This document shows positions 10,861 to 21,444 of a DNA stretch of 36,101 nucleotides, piece after piece. Source of the DNA: Neocallimastix lanati (nom. inval.). Its lineage: Eukaryota; Neocallimastigomycota; Neocallimastigomycetes; Neocallimastigales; Neocallimastigaceae. Every line of letters starts with the position of its first letter. The stretch's first letter is position 1. Location: positions 307,501 to 343,601 of the forward strand of contig JACVTC010000167.1 of the NCBI GenBank assembly GCA_016946835.1, read 5' to 3'. A program made the translations under genes and the position numbers. The notes beneath the pieces are model-generated. The model saw nothing but the letters and a program-made list of their open reading frames with translations, did not search any database and was not told the origin of the DNA.

Positions 10861-11179
10861 AAATATTAAAAAAATTTATTTATAAAAAAAAATATTATTA
10901 AATTTTTATTTAATTTATTTATTAATTATTTATTATTCATTTATTTAAATTTATATTCATTTATTTAAATATTTATTCATTTAATAAAAGTTTTATATAA
11001 TTTAATTAAATATTTATTATCATAATATTTATTTATTTAAATATTTATATATTTATTTACTTATTTATTAATATTTTTTTTTAATTTCATTTTAAAGATA
11101 GAATATTCTAATTTATTTTTTTTTTATTTTTATTTTTTTTTTTTGGAAATAAAATTTTAAATATTAGAATTTAAACTTT

Positions 11180-11620
11180 AAAATTCTTGAAAATGAAGAA
11201 AACCATTGATGTTTAATAAAATTTGGAATAATTTTCTTTGGATAAATGAAGTTAGCCATTCTATAACTCATAATATAGAATTTTATTTAATTTCATTAAA
11301 ATAAATTTAAATAAAATCAGTTTTTGGCTTTTTCCATTTGAGATATTTTTATTCCTATCTTTCTATTTATATTATTGAAAAGGTTGAAGATAGTAAAATT
11401 TATTTATATTCTAATGATAGAGATAATAAAGATATTTCACTTGATAAATTATATAAAATAGAGAATAAAAATGACAGGGTCAGAGAACATACGGATATCC
11501 ATCTTTCATTAACTTTCTCTAGGAAAATATGATGGTAATTCCACTACTTCATATGATAATAACTACTACTATCCAATTTCGGCTGGAAAGGATGTTGATA
11601 TTTTTATTATCTATTCATTT
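11180..11620 (+). pseudogene. Decayed gene B, left copy
   Basis: Coding-like plus-strand sequence with frame changes. One frame (11338-11532) reads YFYSYLSIYIIEKVEDSKIY and NKNDRVREHTDIHLSL. A second frame takes over near 11515 and reads GKYDGNSTTSYDNNYYYPIS then AGKDVDIFIIY. Two homologues exist: 25650-26085 (minus, inverted partner, also broken) and the centre of the palindrome (17750-18125, minus, with the longest intact start). The protein family is not recognised. It faces copy 1 across the copy 1 promoter region. Confidence 0.55.
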
Positions 11621-11930
11621 TTTTATTTTTATTTTTATTTTTTTTTTTTTTTTTGTACAGTCGTAATTATTTCGAATTTTAATCTTTATCAATTTATTAA
11701 TTTATTAATTTATTAATTTATTAATTATTTTTTTATTTTTTAAAAAAAAATATATATATATAAATATAATTAATAAAAAAATAAATATTATTTTGTCCAA
11801 TTAGAATATAATTGTAATTAAAATAGAAACGTAAAATAAAAAGTAATATTTAAAAATAAAATGTTTAAATAAATTCAGAAAAAATGTTCATATATAACGA
11901 ATCTTATCTCCATGATTATAAGTTCTTTGC
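11621..11930. other. Low-complexity AT spacer between decayed genes B and C
   Basis: T tracts, TTTAT repeats and a TTAATTTAT tandem run (about 11690-11727). No gene seen. Inverted counterpart is 25347-25650. Confidence 0.5.
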
Positions 11931-12665
11931 TTAAAAAGGAATTCTTATTCTGTATAAGGGTTTGAATTGACTATCTGAAAAGAAATTACGCATAATTTCT
12001 AGAAAGTCACAGATCTCATCAAGAATAATCAACGGAAATGATTTGGTTTTTATACTGAAAATTCCATTCAGTTTTAAAATTTAAATTATTAATGTCTTCA
12101 TCTCTTTCACCAAGAAAGAAGAATTATAATCGGTATCACGTCATTATATATTTACAAACTCATTATTCAGAAAATTACTTTAATATTAATACGATTTTCA
12201 ACAATTGATTTATTCATCATATTAGTAATAATTTTATTATTTTCCCAATTTCTAATATTAATATTCTTATGTTTACTATCAATAATACTATTATTATTAG
12301 CAATAATATCTATCGTCATTATTAATAATATTATACTTTTATTTATTACTATTTTAATCAGTATTTGATTCTACATTATTCATATCTGTAAAAACAGTGT
12401 TTACATTTATATTTGATATCGAACAATGTTTGGAAATTATATAAAATTTTTTATAAAGAATTTCAATATCTTTAAAATATTTCATTCGAAATTCATGGAA
12501 AAAAAAAGTATTTAGAAATCCAATGTTCAAATCGATAATAACTATTTTTTTTTATAGTAACAAGGATATGGTTCTGGATAGTCGTCTTCAATCCTATTGG
12601 TAGCTTTGGCAACACGAACATTGAATTTATATCCACAATGTACCCTAACCCAATAGAAGTCTAAC
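11931..12665 (-). pseudogene. Decayed gene C, left copy
   Basis: Minus-strand coding relic. It starts DFYWVRVHCGYKFNVRVAKA, then IEDDYPEPYPCYYK, breaks near 12550, continues in asparagine-rich pieces (INIRNWENN, about 12240) and ends KTKSFPLIILDEICDF and SQFKPLYRIRIPF at a stop about 11931. Several stops and frame changes interrupt it. The right-arm partner at 24605-25346 has the same breaks but more cysteines (NVCVAKAT, CPEPYPCC). The tryptophan/cysteine-rich start loosely recalls FLYWCH zinc fingers, or the YPCC of fungal dockerins. Neither resemblance is strong enough to name it. Confidence 0.5.
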
Positions 12666-12866
12666 ATTTGTAAAATTTATTAGAATAGAATATGGAAAAT
12701 AACAGAATTTATATTTTATAAATGCTTTTTATAACATAATTTAAATATATACTAACGTTTTGATATAAAAATAATTTAAAAAAATATAATATTTTGTTAA
12801 AAGATATTATTTAAATATATTAATATATAGTATTAAAATTTATTTTATAAAATACTATATAGTTTG
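12666..12866. other. Spacer with a deletion junction relative to the right arm
   Basis: AT-rich, no gene. Near 12725 the homology to the right arm jumps from about 24540 to about 23752, so roughly 790 bases are absent here. Confidence 0.65.
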
Positions 12867-13346
12867 TGTTAGAATATGTGAAATGAATGAAAAATAAGCT
12901 TCAAATATATCAAAACATATTGTAATATAAATAATGTATAAACCACAGTTTATTAATATAAAAACACTTAATTTAAAATAATTATATGATAGTAACTCTT
13001 TATCATAAAATATATTAAAGATTAATTTTGAATAGAAATAAATAATAGTTTAATAATATCAAGTTAATATTATATATAAAATAGGATAATTTTATATTCA
13101 CATATTCACCAGTAAATCAATTTATTCATATAAAATAACTAGGTTTAAGGGAGAATGTTAGAATATGTGAAATGTATGAAAAATAAGATTCAAATATATT
13201 AAAACATAATATAAATAATTTATAAGCCCTAATCTATTAATATAAAGGCATTTAATTTAGAATAATTGAGTTCTAGTAACTCTATATTATATAATATATT
13301 AATAAAATTTACATAATTATAAACCATAAAATCCTAATTCTTAACA
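12867..13346 (+). mobile_element. Internally deleted LTR element with intact target-site duplication
   Basis: The 5' LTR begins TGTTAGAATATGTG at 12867 but is cut near 13018. About 137 bases of interior and the purine tract follow, then a full 3' LTR (13156-13346, 191 bases, TGTTAG...TTAACA). The 5-base duplication GTTTG flanks it at 12862-12866 and 13347-13351. The corresponding right-arm element is 2090 bases, so about 1.6 kb was lost here, with TTAA microhomology at the junction. No coding capacity. Confidence 0.88.
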
Positions 13347-13395
13347 GTTTGACATTTAATTTATAATAAAAAATTTTTTTTATTTATATATTTTA

Positions 13396-13426
<31 letters not shown>

Positions 13427-14048
13427 ATTTTAAATTTTTATTCATAGATACATGTTTACATTAATTATTTATTTTATATATTACTTTTTTTTATTGTATT
13501 AATTTTTTTTAATTAATAATAATTGATTTTAAATTTATAATCATTTTATTTTTTTTTTTTTAATTTTTTTTATTTATAAAGTATTGTTTTATTGTTTATT
13601 TTATTTTATTTTATTTTTATTTTTATTTTTTAAATTTTAATTTATAGTTATATAGAGATAAAATATTGATATTTTTTATATTATTATAGTAAAATTTTTT
13701 TTATTAATCAATAATAATTGATTTTAAATTGATGTTATTTTTTTTTAATATTGATATAATTTCTTTTCTTTTATTAAATATTGTTAATTATTGATGATTT
13801 TACTTTTATATAAAGTTTTTAATTTTATTTTTTTATTTAAATTTTAATTTTAATTTATTGCATATTTTTATTTTGTTTCATTTTTTTTTTTTTTTTTAAA
13901 AAATTATGAATTCTTAAATAAAGATTGATTTCTATAATCAATCAAATTTAAAGGATTATTATTAATATATATTTATTTTTTAGACATGAAATTTTTTTAT
14001 AGATAATTATATAATAGTTAAAGTAATATTTTTTTATATTAAATTTAT
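13347..14048. other. 3' flank of gene copy 2
   Basis: No gene. Homologous to the other 3' flanks. It contains TTTTTA tandem runs (about 13390-13440), AATCAATAATAATTGATT-type inverted repeats and the conserved hairpin at 13922-13944, 105 bases past the stop of copy 2. Confidence 0.65.
13922..13944 (-). terminator. Conserved 3' hairpin downstream of gene copy 2
   Basis: Same inverted repeat as at the other copies (GATTGATT / AATCAATC core), 105 bases beyond the stop; the outermost pair is mismatched. Confidence 0.42.
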
Positions 14049-16133
14049 TTATAATATTGATTTTTTCCATTTCATTTTTCCTGAATCATTATTGCATTTG
14101 TCAATACGTGGAGTCATGGAATAGTAAACACATAATTTATTATTATTATTATCGGTAAGATGCTTGCCATTAATATCGTAGACATCAATAGAGTCTGATG
14201 AATAGCCTCCATACATAAATTTATGTTTGGCATTTTCACAATTGATGATGCTAAGGAAGTTATAACCGTTTGTACTGTGATGATTACCTAAATCTAAACA
14301 ATGACTAGATGGATTTCCAGGATTACCATAAGTACCATCGGATAAATATAAGAGAGATGGTTTAGTTTCAGAAGTAACATGCCATGTACGATATTTATAA
14401 CTATCATTACTATTTTCATCATGAATATCGAAATATTCATAATTCTTTAATTCCTTAACACCTAAATAGTAATTTAAGGTAGGATCTAATGTTCCTTTGA
14501 ATTTAATAGTAACATAATTAGAAATAGTTGGTTCTGATTCATCGTTGTTATTAGAAGTTCCATTAATAGAGAATTTTCCAAGGTAGTTGGCACCTAAGGA
14601 TTCATTCCAAATATTTTTGTCATCATTAGCAAATCTGATAGGGAAACCATTTAATCCTTTGCTTTTAGTTCCAGTAGCAATTCTTAAGTATACTTTGTAA
14701 TTTCCATTTTTCATGCCATTTGGAAGAATCGCTTTTACTTTGACTGTAGTTTTTTCTTTAGAATTCCAATTATTTGGATTACCATTTTCGATAGATTGAA
14801 TTTCAGATAGGTCATAACGGTTATTGTTATTATCAATTACTAAAAGAGAGAGTGATTTTGGTTTTACAAGATTACCATAACCAACATTTTCAATATCAAC
14901 TTCCATTCTAAATATTCCATTACTTTTAGCTGACTTTGTAAGACGAACACCACGAACAACATATCTATAACCAAGATGGTTTTCAACATAATTGTAACCA
15001 GATATTCCCTTATATCTTTTATCAACACCATTATACTTTTTATTTTTTAAGTTACTAATAGTCACGTTATAATGTCCATTGTTCAAATAACTTGTATGAG
15101 TCAAAAATGCTTCTTTGTCCATATAATCAGCTGTAGGACTTACATTACCCATATCATCGTCTTCATCGATACCTCCAAATTCACCTCCAAATAATGTATG
15201 TTTTGCTTGATTTTTTAACCATTTTATTTCTTGTTCTCTATTTTTGTAAGTACCAAGATCACTTTTTGATGCAAGATATCCATCATTGTATATACCTACT
15301 CTGTAAGCCTTTTCATTTGGTTTTGTAATTTGACTTGAAATCTTTGATAAATCTATGTTAGCCCAATCACTGTATATTTTAGGAGTTCTTACACTTATAG
15401 TAAGTGATTCTGGTAAAAATTCTAACCAATTATTAATAACTTTATTTAAATATTTAGGTTTTTCGCTATCCGAGTAGACACTACTTCCATGCATTTCACC
15501 CCATTTACCAAATAATCCACATTCCACTGAAGCTATGATATCATCATATTTTTTAAGGACTCGGCTTACCTGTTTTTGATGATTTCTTACATTGTCAGAA
15601 GAAGGATCCTTACTGACATCACCATTGAAACCAGGATCATATGCAAATCTAATTACGATAGTTTTATGATTTCTTTTTATTTGTTCTAAATATTTATCTA
15701 AGAAGGTGAGAGCTTCCTCATCTATAGAATGTTTTTGATAATCAGAAATATCTACTAAAAGTCGAATTAAATTGGTCTTTGGAATAGAATGATTCTTACT
15801 CTTTCCATTTCTTCTTAAATAAATTACTATTTCTGTATAAAAACCTCTATAAGGATTTTGAACCTCGGAAAGAGATTCTACATAACTAATGTCATTTATA
15901 GATTGAAAATTACCATTAGATAATTCATCTCTTTTCATGACAGGATTAAAAGAAGTATTCAAAGAATTATAAGTTTGATTTTGAGCAAGGACATTCTCTG
16001 TAGATAAATCAACCTTATCATCCATTTCAAACGAGTAGTCTAAATTGGTATCAAGAGTTGGCTTTCCATAAACCTTAATATCTTTTAATAATAATAAAGA
16101 TACTACTGTTGTAATAGAAGTAAAGAATTTCAT
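14049..16133 (-). CDS. Secreted DUF4874/DUF4832-type protein with C-terminal lectin-like region, copy 2
   Basis: 694 residues with the same architecture as copy 1: signal peptide, DUF4874-like then DUF4832-like body, and cysteine-paired ricin-B-like tail. It differs from copy 1 at G525, E532-S533, D577 and N662, all shared with copies 3 and 4. It alone has I630 in place of V (FLSIINCEN). No introns and no breaks. It lies head-to-head with copy 3, with 2569 bases between the two ATGs. The shared residues group copies 2, 3 and 4 against copy 1, although copy 1 is its tandem neighbour. Enzyme activity is unknown. Confidence 0.88.
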   Translation of the reverse strand: MKFFTSITTVVSLLLLKDIKVYGKPTLDTNLDYSFEMDDKVDLSTENVLAQNQTYNSLNTSFNPVMKRDELSNGNFQSINDISYVESLSEVQNPYRGFYTEIVIYLRRNGKSKNHSIPKTNLIRLLVDISDYQKHSIDEEALTFLDKYLEQIKRNHKTIVIRFAYDPGFNGDVSKDPSSDNVRNHQKQVSRVLKKYDDIIASVECGLFGKWGEMHGSSVYSDSEKPKYLNKVINNWLEFLPESLTISVRTPKIYSDWANIDLSKISSQITKPNEKAYRVGIYNDGYLASKSDLGTYKNREQEIKWLKNQAKHTLFGGEFGGIDEDDDMGNVSPTADYMDKEAFLTHTSYLNNGHYNVTISNLKNKKYNGVDKRYKGISGYNYVENHLGYRYVVRGVRLTKSAKSNGIFRMEVDIENVGYGNLVKPKSLSLLVIDNNNNRYDLSEIQSIENGNPNNWNSKEKTTVKVKAILPNGMKNGNYKVYLRIATGTKSKGLNGFPIRFANDDKNIWNESLGANYLGKFSINGTSNNNDESEPTISNYVTIKFKGTLDPTLNYYLGVKELKNYEYFDIHDENSNDSYKYRTWHVTSETKPSLLYLSDGTYGNPGNPSSHCLDLGNHHSTNGYNFLSIINCENAKHKFMYGGYSSDSIDVYDINGKHLTDNNNNKLCVYYSMTPRIDKCNNDSGKMKWKKSIL

Positions 16134-16372
16134 TTTTTTTTTATTTTTTTTTAAATTGTATTATTTTTTTAGTTTTGTAATATAAAAAATATAATTTTAT
16201 ATTTTTAAATTTTTATTATTATTTTTTTTTTATTTTTAAAATTTTGAAAAAAGAAAGGATTAAATAATCTTTTTTATATATAATTATTTTATAAAATAAT
16301 TATATTATTATTTTTATTTATTTTAATTTTTTTTTGAAGAATAAATTAAGAAAAAATTGCTTCTTTTTATAC

Positions 16373-16381
16373 TTTAATGAA
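16373..16381 (-). promoter_or_regulatory. TATA-like box of gene copy 2
   Basis: TATAAAAAG on the minus strand, 248 bases upstream of the ATG, same context as the other copies. Confidence 0.48.
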
Positions 16382-17009
16382 TAAACGATCTAAATGTACA
16401 ACTATAATAATATAAATAATTAAAATAGATATTTTCTTTATTAAATCAATTTTATTAACAAAATAAATTTTATTACGTATAATATTACCTTATAATGTAA
16501 AATTAAAAATAATAAAAATATATAATATATTATACTTTTATTTAATATTATATTATTACTTTATATTATATAATTATTTAATAATAACATTAATATATAT
16601 TATTGCTTTTTTTTTTTTTTTACATAAATTATTTTCATTTTATTTTATGTTTATTTCTTCCATTTAAATTGAAAAAAAATATAAATTAAAATTTATTTTT
16701 TTTTGATATTATTATAAAGTTTTATATATATATATATTTTTTTTATTTTTTTTATTTCAAAGTTATGAAAAATATAGATTTAATTTTTTTTTAGGCAAAA
16801 TAAATTAATAATTACAATTAATTAATTTTTTTTATAAACTATATAATAGTACTATATATTTTATTATTAACTTTTAAATTAATAAATTGATTATAAATTA
16901 AATAATAATAAAATATTTTGAATTATATAAATAAATTAATATACAAAAATATATATATATATATAATATATATTATTATTAAATAGAATGCAATGCCTAT
17001 TAAAAATTT

Positions 17010-17023
17010 ATTATTCGAATAAT
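17010..17023 (-). promoter_or_regulatory. TTCGAA-centred palindrome upstream of copy 2
   Basis: ATTATTCGAATAAT, identical to the copy 1 element and in the same surrounding block (AATGCCTATTAAAAATTT on the plus strand). Confidence 0.4.
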
Positions 17024-17420
17024 CGAAAATTTTTTTTTATTGAATATTTCAATAATAAAAAATAAAAAAGAAAAAATAAATAATAATTATTAAAATGGAT
17101 TATTAAAAATATACATCTTTAAATTATAAAAAAAATATAATATCCTATTAATAAAAATAAAGATAAAATTGTTATATCATTAATAATATATCATTATTTT
17201 TTATAATTAGTCATATTATTATTTATTATAATTATATTTAATATTATATACTATATTATTTTATTATTAACTATTATAATTATTTTTAATAAATTGTTTC
17301 ATTTTAAAAGTTATTTATTTTATTTTATTTAAAAATAAATTAAAAAATATACGTATTAAATATTTATTAATTTTTTTTATTTTCAGATAATTAAAATTTT
17401 AATTATAAAATTTTTTTTTT

Positions 17421-17460
17421 TGGAGATTTAAAATATACCTTCTATTTATTCATTGGTTGG
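17421..17460 (-). promoter_or_regulatory. Conserved CCAAT-containing block upstream of copy 2
   Basis: Same ~40-base block as upstream of copies 1 and 4 (CCAACCAATG start in gene direction), 1.3 kb from the ATG. Confidence 0.4.
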
Positions 17461-17749
17461 AACATTTTAAAATTTTATTTTATAAAAAAAAAAAAAAAAA
17501 GAAATATTAAATTTTTATTAAATTTATTTATTAATTATTATTCATTTATTTAAATTTATATTCATTTATTGAAATAATTATTCATTTAATTAAATATTTA
17601 TTAATTTATTTATTTAAATATGTATATATTTATTTACTTTTTTATTTAACTTAACTTTTTTTTATTAATTTCATTTTAAAGATGGAATATTTTAATTTTT
17701 TTTTTTTTTTTTTTTTTTAGAAAAGTATTGTTAATTTTAAAATTTGTTT

Positions 17750-18125
17750 ATTTTTGTTAAATACTATTTATTTAATAGAGATGATGTTTTAATAAATTTT
17801 TTTATCTACATTAACTTGAGCACCAACTGATAGGAACATCACTAATGGTTGTGATATATTAAGTAGGAGATTTTCTAGTGTCTTTGGTTTTTCTTGCTGC
17901 TTTACTTATGTCATAAATGATATCTGGGTTAGGGTTATTGGTATTTCTTCAACCTTTTCTGGAATACAATTTAAAAGATAAGAATAAAAGTACTTCAAGT
18001 GAGAAAAGCCAAAACCTGACTGGTATAAATTTATTTCACTTAAATTTAAATAAAATTCGTATGAGGTATAAATTTCTCGCTTCATTTTCAGAAGAAAATT
18101 ATTCCAAATTTTATTAAACTTCATT
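17750..18125 (-). pseudogene. Decayed gene B at the palindrome centre (longest intact start)
   Basis: The minus-strand frame starts at 18124 (MKFNKIWNNFLLKMKREIYT, then SEINLYQSGFGFSHLKYFYS) and runs to EKVEE. Here it departs from the two other gene B copies and drifts through frames reading NNPNPDIIYDISKAARKTKD and PLVMFLSVGAQVNVDKKIY before a stop about 17750. Homology to the other copies covers only 17948-18125. The part from 17750 to 17947 is unique in the window and may be either the true gene B interior or DNA captured at the inversion junction. Product not recognised. Confidence 0.5.
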
Positions 18126-18466
18126 GGTGTTCTTCATTTTCAAGAAATTTAAAGTTTAAATTCTAATATTTAAAATTTTATTTCCAAAAAAAAAAAATTA
18201 AAAATAATAAAAAAATAAATTAGAATATTCTATCTTTAAAATGAAATTAAAAAAATTAATAAGTAAGTAAATAAATATATATTTAAGTAAATAAATATTA
18301 TTATAATATATTTAATTAAATTATATCAAACTTTTTTAATTGAATAAATTTTATATTATACATAATAAAAATTATTTCGTTAATTAAAATTTTTCAATAA
18401 TAGAAACATTTACTTTTATTATTTATATTATTATAGTTGTACATTTAGATCGTTTTTTCATTAAAG

Positions 18467-18475
18467 TATAAATAG
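18467..18475 (+). promoter_or_regulatory. TATA box of gene copy 3
   Basis: TATAAATAG, 236 bases upstream of the ATG, after the conserved ACATTTAGAT block. The plus-strand copies (3 and 4) have TATAAATAG; the minus-strand copies have TATAAAAAG. Confidence 0.5.
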
Positions 18476-18534
18476 AAGTAATTTTTTCTTAATTTATTCT
18501 TCAAAAAAAAATTAAAATAAATAAAAATAATAAT

Positions 18535-18558
18535 ATAATTATTTTATAAAATAATTAT
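18535..18558 (+). promoter_or_regulatory. 24-base perfect palindrome in the leader of copy 3
   Basis: Identical to the element at copies 1, 2 and 4, centred on TTTTATAAAA, about 145 bases before the ATG. Confidence 0.48.
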
Positions 18559-18702
18559 ATATAAAAAAGATTATTTAATCTTTTCTTTTTTCAAAATTTT
18601 AAAAATAAAAAAAAAATAATAATAAAAATTTAAAAATATAAAATTATATTTTTTATATTACAAACTAAAAAGTAATACAATTCAAAAAAAAAATAAAAAA
18701 AA

Positions 18703-20787
18703 ATGAAATTCTTTACTTCTATTACAACAGTAGTATCTTTATTATTATTAAAAGATATTAAGGTTTATGGAAAGCCAACTCTTGATACCAATTTAGACTA
18801 CTCGTTTGAAATGGATGATAAGGTTGATTTATCTACAGAGAATGTCCTTGCTCAAAATCAAACTTATAATTCTTTGAATACTTCTTTTAATCCTGTCATG
18901 AAAAGAGATGAATTATCTAATGGTAATTTTCAATCTATAAATGACATTAGTTATGTAGAATCTCTTTCCGAGGTTCAAAATCCTTATAGAGGTTTTTATA
19001 CAGAAATAGTAATTTATTTAAGAAGAAATGGAAAGAGTAAGAATCATTCTATTCCAAAGACCAATTTAATTCGACTTTTAGTAGATATTTCTGATTATCA
19101 AAAACATTCTATAGATGAGGAAGCTCTCACCTTCTTAGATAAATATTTAGAACAAATAAAAAGAAATCATAAAACTATCGTAATTAGATTTGCATATGAT
19201 CCTGGTTTCAATGGTGATGTCAGTAAGGATCCTTCTTCTGACAATGTAAGAAATCATCAAAAACAGGTAAGCCGAGTCCTTAAAAAATATGATGATATCA
19301 TAGCTTCAGTGGAATGTGGATTATTTGGTAAATGGGGTGAAATGCATGGAAGTAGTGTCTACTCGGATAGCGAAAAACCTAAATATTTAAATAAAGTTAT
19401 TAATAATTGGTTAGAATTTTTACCAGAATCACTTACTATAAGTGTAAGAACTCCTAAAATATACAGTGATTGGGCTAATATAGATTTATCTAAGATTTCA
19501 AGTCAAATTACAAAACCAAATGAAAAGGCTTACAGAGTAGGTATATACAATGATGGATATCTTGCATCAAAAAGTGATCTTGGTACTTACAAAAATAGAG
19601 AACAAGAAATAAAATGGTTAAAAAATCAAGCAAAACATACATTATTTGGAGGTGAATTTGGAGGTATCGATGAAGACGATGATATGGGTAATGTAAGTCC
19701 TACAGCTGATTATATGGACAAAGAAGCATTTTTGACTCATACAAGTTATTTGAACAATGGACATTATAACGTGACTATTAGTAACTTAAAAAATAAAAAG
19801 TATAATGGTGTTGATAAAAGATATAAGGGAATATCTGGTTACAATTATGTTGAAAACCATCTTGGTTATAGATATGTTGTTCGTGGTGTTCGTCTTACAA
19901 AGTCAGCTAAAAGTAATGGAATATTTAGAATGGAAGTTGATATTGAAAATGTTGGTTATGGTAATCTTGTAAAACCAAAATCACTCTCTCTTTTAGTAAT
20001 TGATAATAACAATAACCGTTATGACCTATCTGAAATTCAATCTATCGAAAATGGTAATCCAAATAATTGGAATTCTAAAGAAAAAACTACAGTCAAAGTA
20101 AAAGCGATTCTTCCAAATGGCATGAAAAATGGAAACTACAAAGTATACTTAAGAATTGCTACTGGAACTAAAAGTAAAGGATTAAATGGTTTCCCTATCA
20201 GATTTGCTAATGATGACAAAAATATTTGGAATGAATCCTTAGGTGCCAACTACCTTGGAAAATTCTCTATTAATGGAACTTCTAATAACAACGATGAATC
20301 AGAACCAACTATTTCTAATTATGTTACTATTAAATTCAAAGGAACATTAGATCCTACCTTAAATTACTATTTAGGTGTTAAAGAATTAAAGAATTATGAA
20401 TATTTCGATATTCATGATGAAAATAGTAATGATAGTTATAAATATCGTACATGGCATGTTACTTCTGAAACTAAACCATCTCTCTTATATTTATCCGATG
20501 GTACTTATGGTAATCCTGGAAATCCATCTAGTCATTGTTTAGATTTAGGTAATCATCACAGTACAAACGGTTATAACTTCCTTAGCATCGTCAATTGTGA
20601 AAATGCCAAACATAAATTTATGTATGGAGGCTATTCATCAGACTCTATTGATGTCTACGATATTAATGGCAAGCATCTTACCGATAATAATAATAATAAA
20701 TTATGTGTTTACTATTCCATGACTCCACGTATTGACAAATGCAATAATGATTCAGGAAAAATGAAATGGAAAAAATCAATATTATAA
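18703..20787 (+). CDS. Secreted DUF4874/DUF4832-type protein with C-terminal lectin-like region, copy 3
   Basis: 694 residues, identical in protein sequence to copy 4; a read-through finds only a handful of synonymous base differences between them. Domain order is as in copy 1: signal peptide 1-23, NPYRGFY at 93-99, GLFGKWGEMHG at 206-216, LFGGEFGG at 314-321, C-terminal cysteines 612, 632, 668 and 680. The ATG follows an A-rich run, as in all copies, and no upstream in-frame alternative is seen. It has the shortest promoter region of the four, so it may be expressed differently from its protein-identical sister. The 3' side leads into the LTR element. Confidence 0.88.
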   Translation: MKFFTSITTVVSLLLLKDIKVYGKPTLDTNLDYSFEMDDKVDLSTENVLAQNQTYNSLNTSFNPVMKRDELSNGNFQSINDISYVESLSEVQNPYRGFYTEIVIYLRRNGKSKNHSIPKTNLIRLLVDISDYQKHSIDEEALTFLDKYLEQIKRNHKTIVIRFAYDPGFNGDVSKDPSSDNVRNHQKQVSRVLKKYDDIIASVECGLFGKWGEMHGSSVYSDSEKPKYLNKVINNWLEFLPESLTISVRTPKIYSDWANIDLSKISSQITKPNEKAYRVGIYNDGYLASKSDLGTYKNREQEIKWLKNQAKHTLFGGEFGGIDEDDDMGNVSPTADYMDKEAFLTHTSYLNNGHYNVTISNLKNKKYNGVDKRYKGISGYNYVENHLGYRYVVRGVRLTKSAKSNGIFRMEVDIENVGYGNLVKPKSLSLLVIDNNNNRYDLSEIQSIENGNPNNWNSKEKTTVKVKAILPNGMKNGNYKVYLRIATGTKSKGLNGFPIRFANDDKNIWNESLGANYLGKFSINGTSNNNDESEPTISNYVTIKFKGTLDPTLNYYLGVKELKNYEYFDIHDENSNDSYKYRTWHVTSETKPSLLYLSDGTYGNPGNPSSHCLDLGNHHSTNGYNFLSIVNCENAKHKFMYGGYSSDSIDVYDINGKHLTDNNNNKLCVYYSMTPRIDKCNNDSGKMKWKKSIL

Positions 20788-21413
20788 ATAAATTTAATAT
20801 AAAAAATATTACTTTAATTAAAATATAATTATCTATAAAAAAAAAAAATCCAAACTAAAAAATAAATATATATTAATAATAATCCATTAAATTTGATTGA
20901 TTATAAAAATCAATCATTATTTAAGAATTCATAATTTTTTAAAAAAGCAAAAAAAATAAAAATAAAACAAAATAAAAATATGCAATAAACTAAAATAAAA
21001 ATTTAAATAAAAAAATAAAATTAAAAAATTTATATAAAAGTAAAATCATCAATAATTAACAATATTTAATAAAAGAAAAAAAATTATATCAATATTTAAA
21101 AAAATATTATCAATTTAAAATCAATTATTATTGATTAATAAAAAAAATTTATACTATAATAATAAAAAAAAATATCAATATTTTATCTCTCTATAACTAT
21201 AAATTAAAATTTAAAAAATAAAAATAAAATAAAATAAAATAAACAATAAAACAATAGTTTATATATAAGAAAAATTAAAAAAAAAATAAAATAAAATGAT
21301 TATAAATTTAAAATCAATTATTATTAATTAATAAAAATTAATACAATAAAAAAAAAGAATATATAAAATAAATAATTAATGTAAACATGTATCTATGAAT
21401 AAAATTTTAAAAT

Positions 21414-21444
<31 letters not shown>

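Larger units (their letters stand above)
9680..11170. promoter_or_regulatory. Upstream region of gene copy 1
   Basis: No gene. Reading away from the ATG there is an A-rich leader, the 24-base palindrome at 9830-9853, a TATA-like TATAAAAAG at 9912-9920, the TTCGAA-centred palindrome at 10429-10442 and the CCAAT block at 10821-10860. All but the TATA variant are shared with copies 2 and 4. The rest is A/T tracts and TTTA repeats. Confidence 0.6.
6423..17700. repeat. Left arm of the large inverted repeat (two tandem units, minus-strand genes)
   Basis: From the centre outwards this arm contains the copy 2 promoter region, copy 2, an LTR element, an intergenic block with two pseudogenes, copy 1, its 3' flank and a truncated LTR element. 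Every block recurs in reverse order and orientation in the right arm. ATG-to-ATG spacing is 6454 bases here against 8938 on the right. About 1.6 kb of that difference is lost inside the LTR element and about 0.8 kb near 12725. The outer homology edge is about 6423. Confidence 0.9.
16134..17720. promoter_or_regulatory. Upstream region of gene copy 2
   Basis: No gene. It keeps the full conserved set: 24-base palindrome 16280-16303, TATA-like TATAAAAAG at 16373-16381, TTCGAA palindrome 17010-17023 and CCAAT block 17421-17460. A ~150-base AT segment around 16800-16985 has no obvious partner at copy 1. Homology to other units ends in a T tract at about 17700. Confidence 0.6.
18126..18702. promoter_or_regulatory. 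Shortened upstream region of gene copy 3
   Basis: Alignment to the copy 4 upstream region jumps near 18350: about 1.0 kb present there (roughly 26300-27290) is absent here. The loss includes the CCAAT and TTCGAA blocks. Retained are the TATA-like box (18467-18475), the 24-base palindrome (18535-18558) and the A-rich leader before the ATG. Confidence 0.7.
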
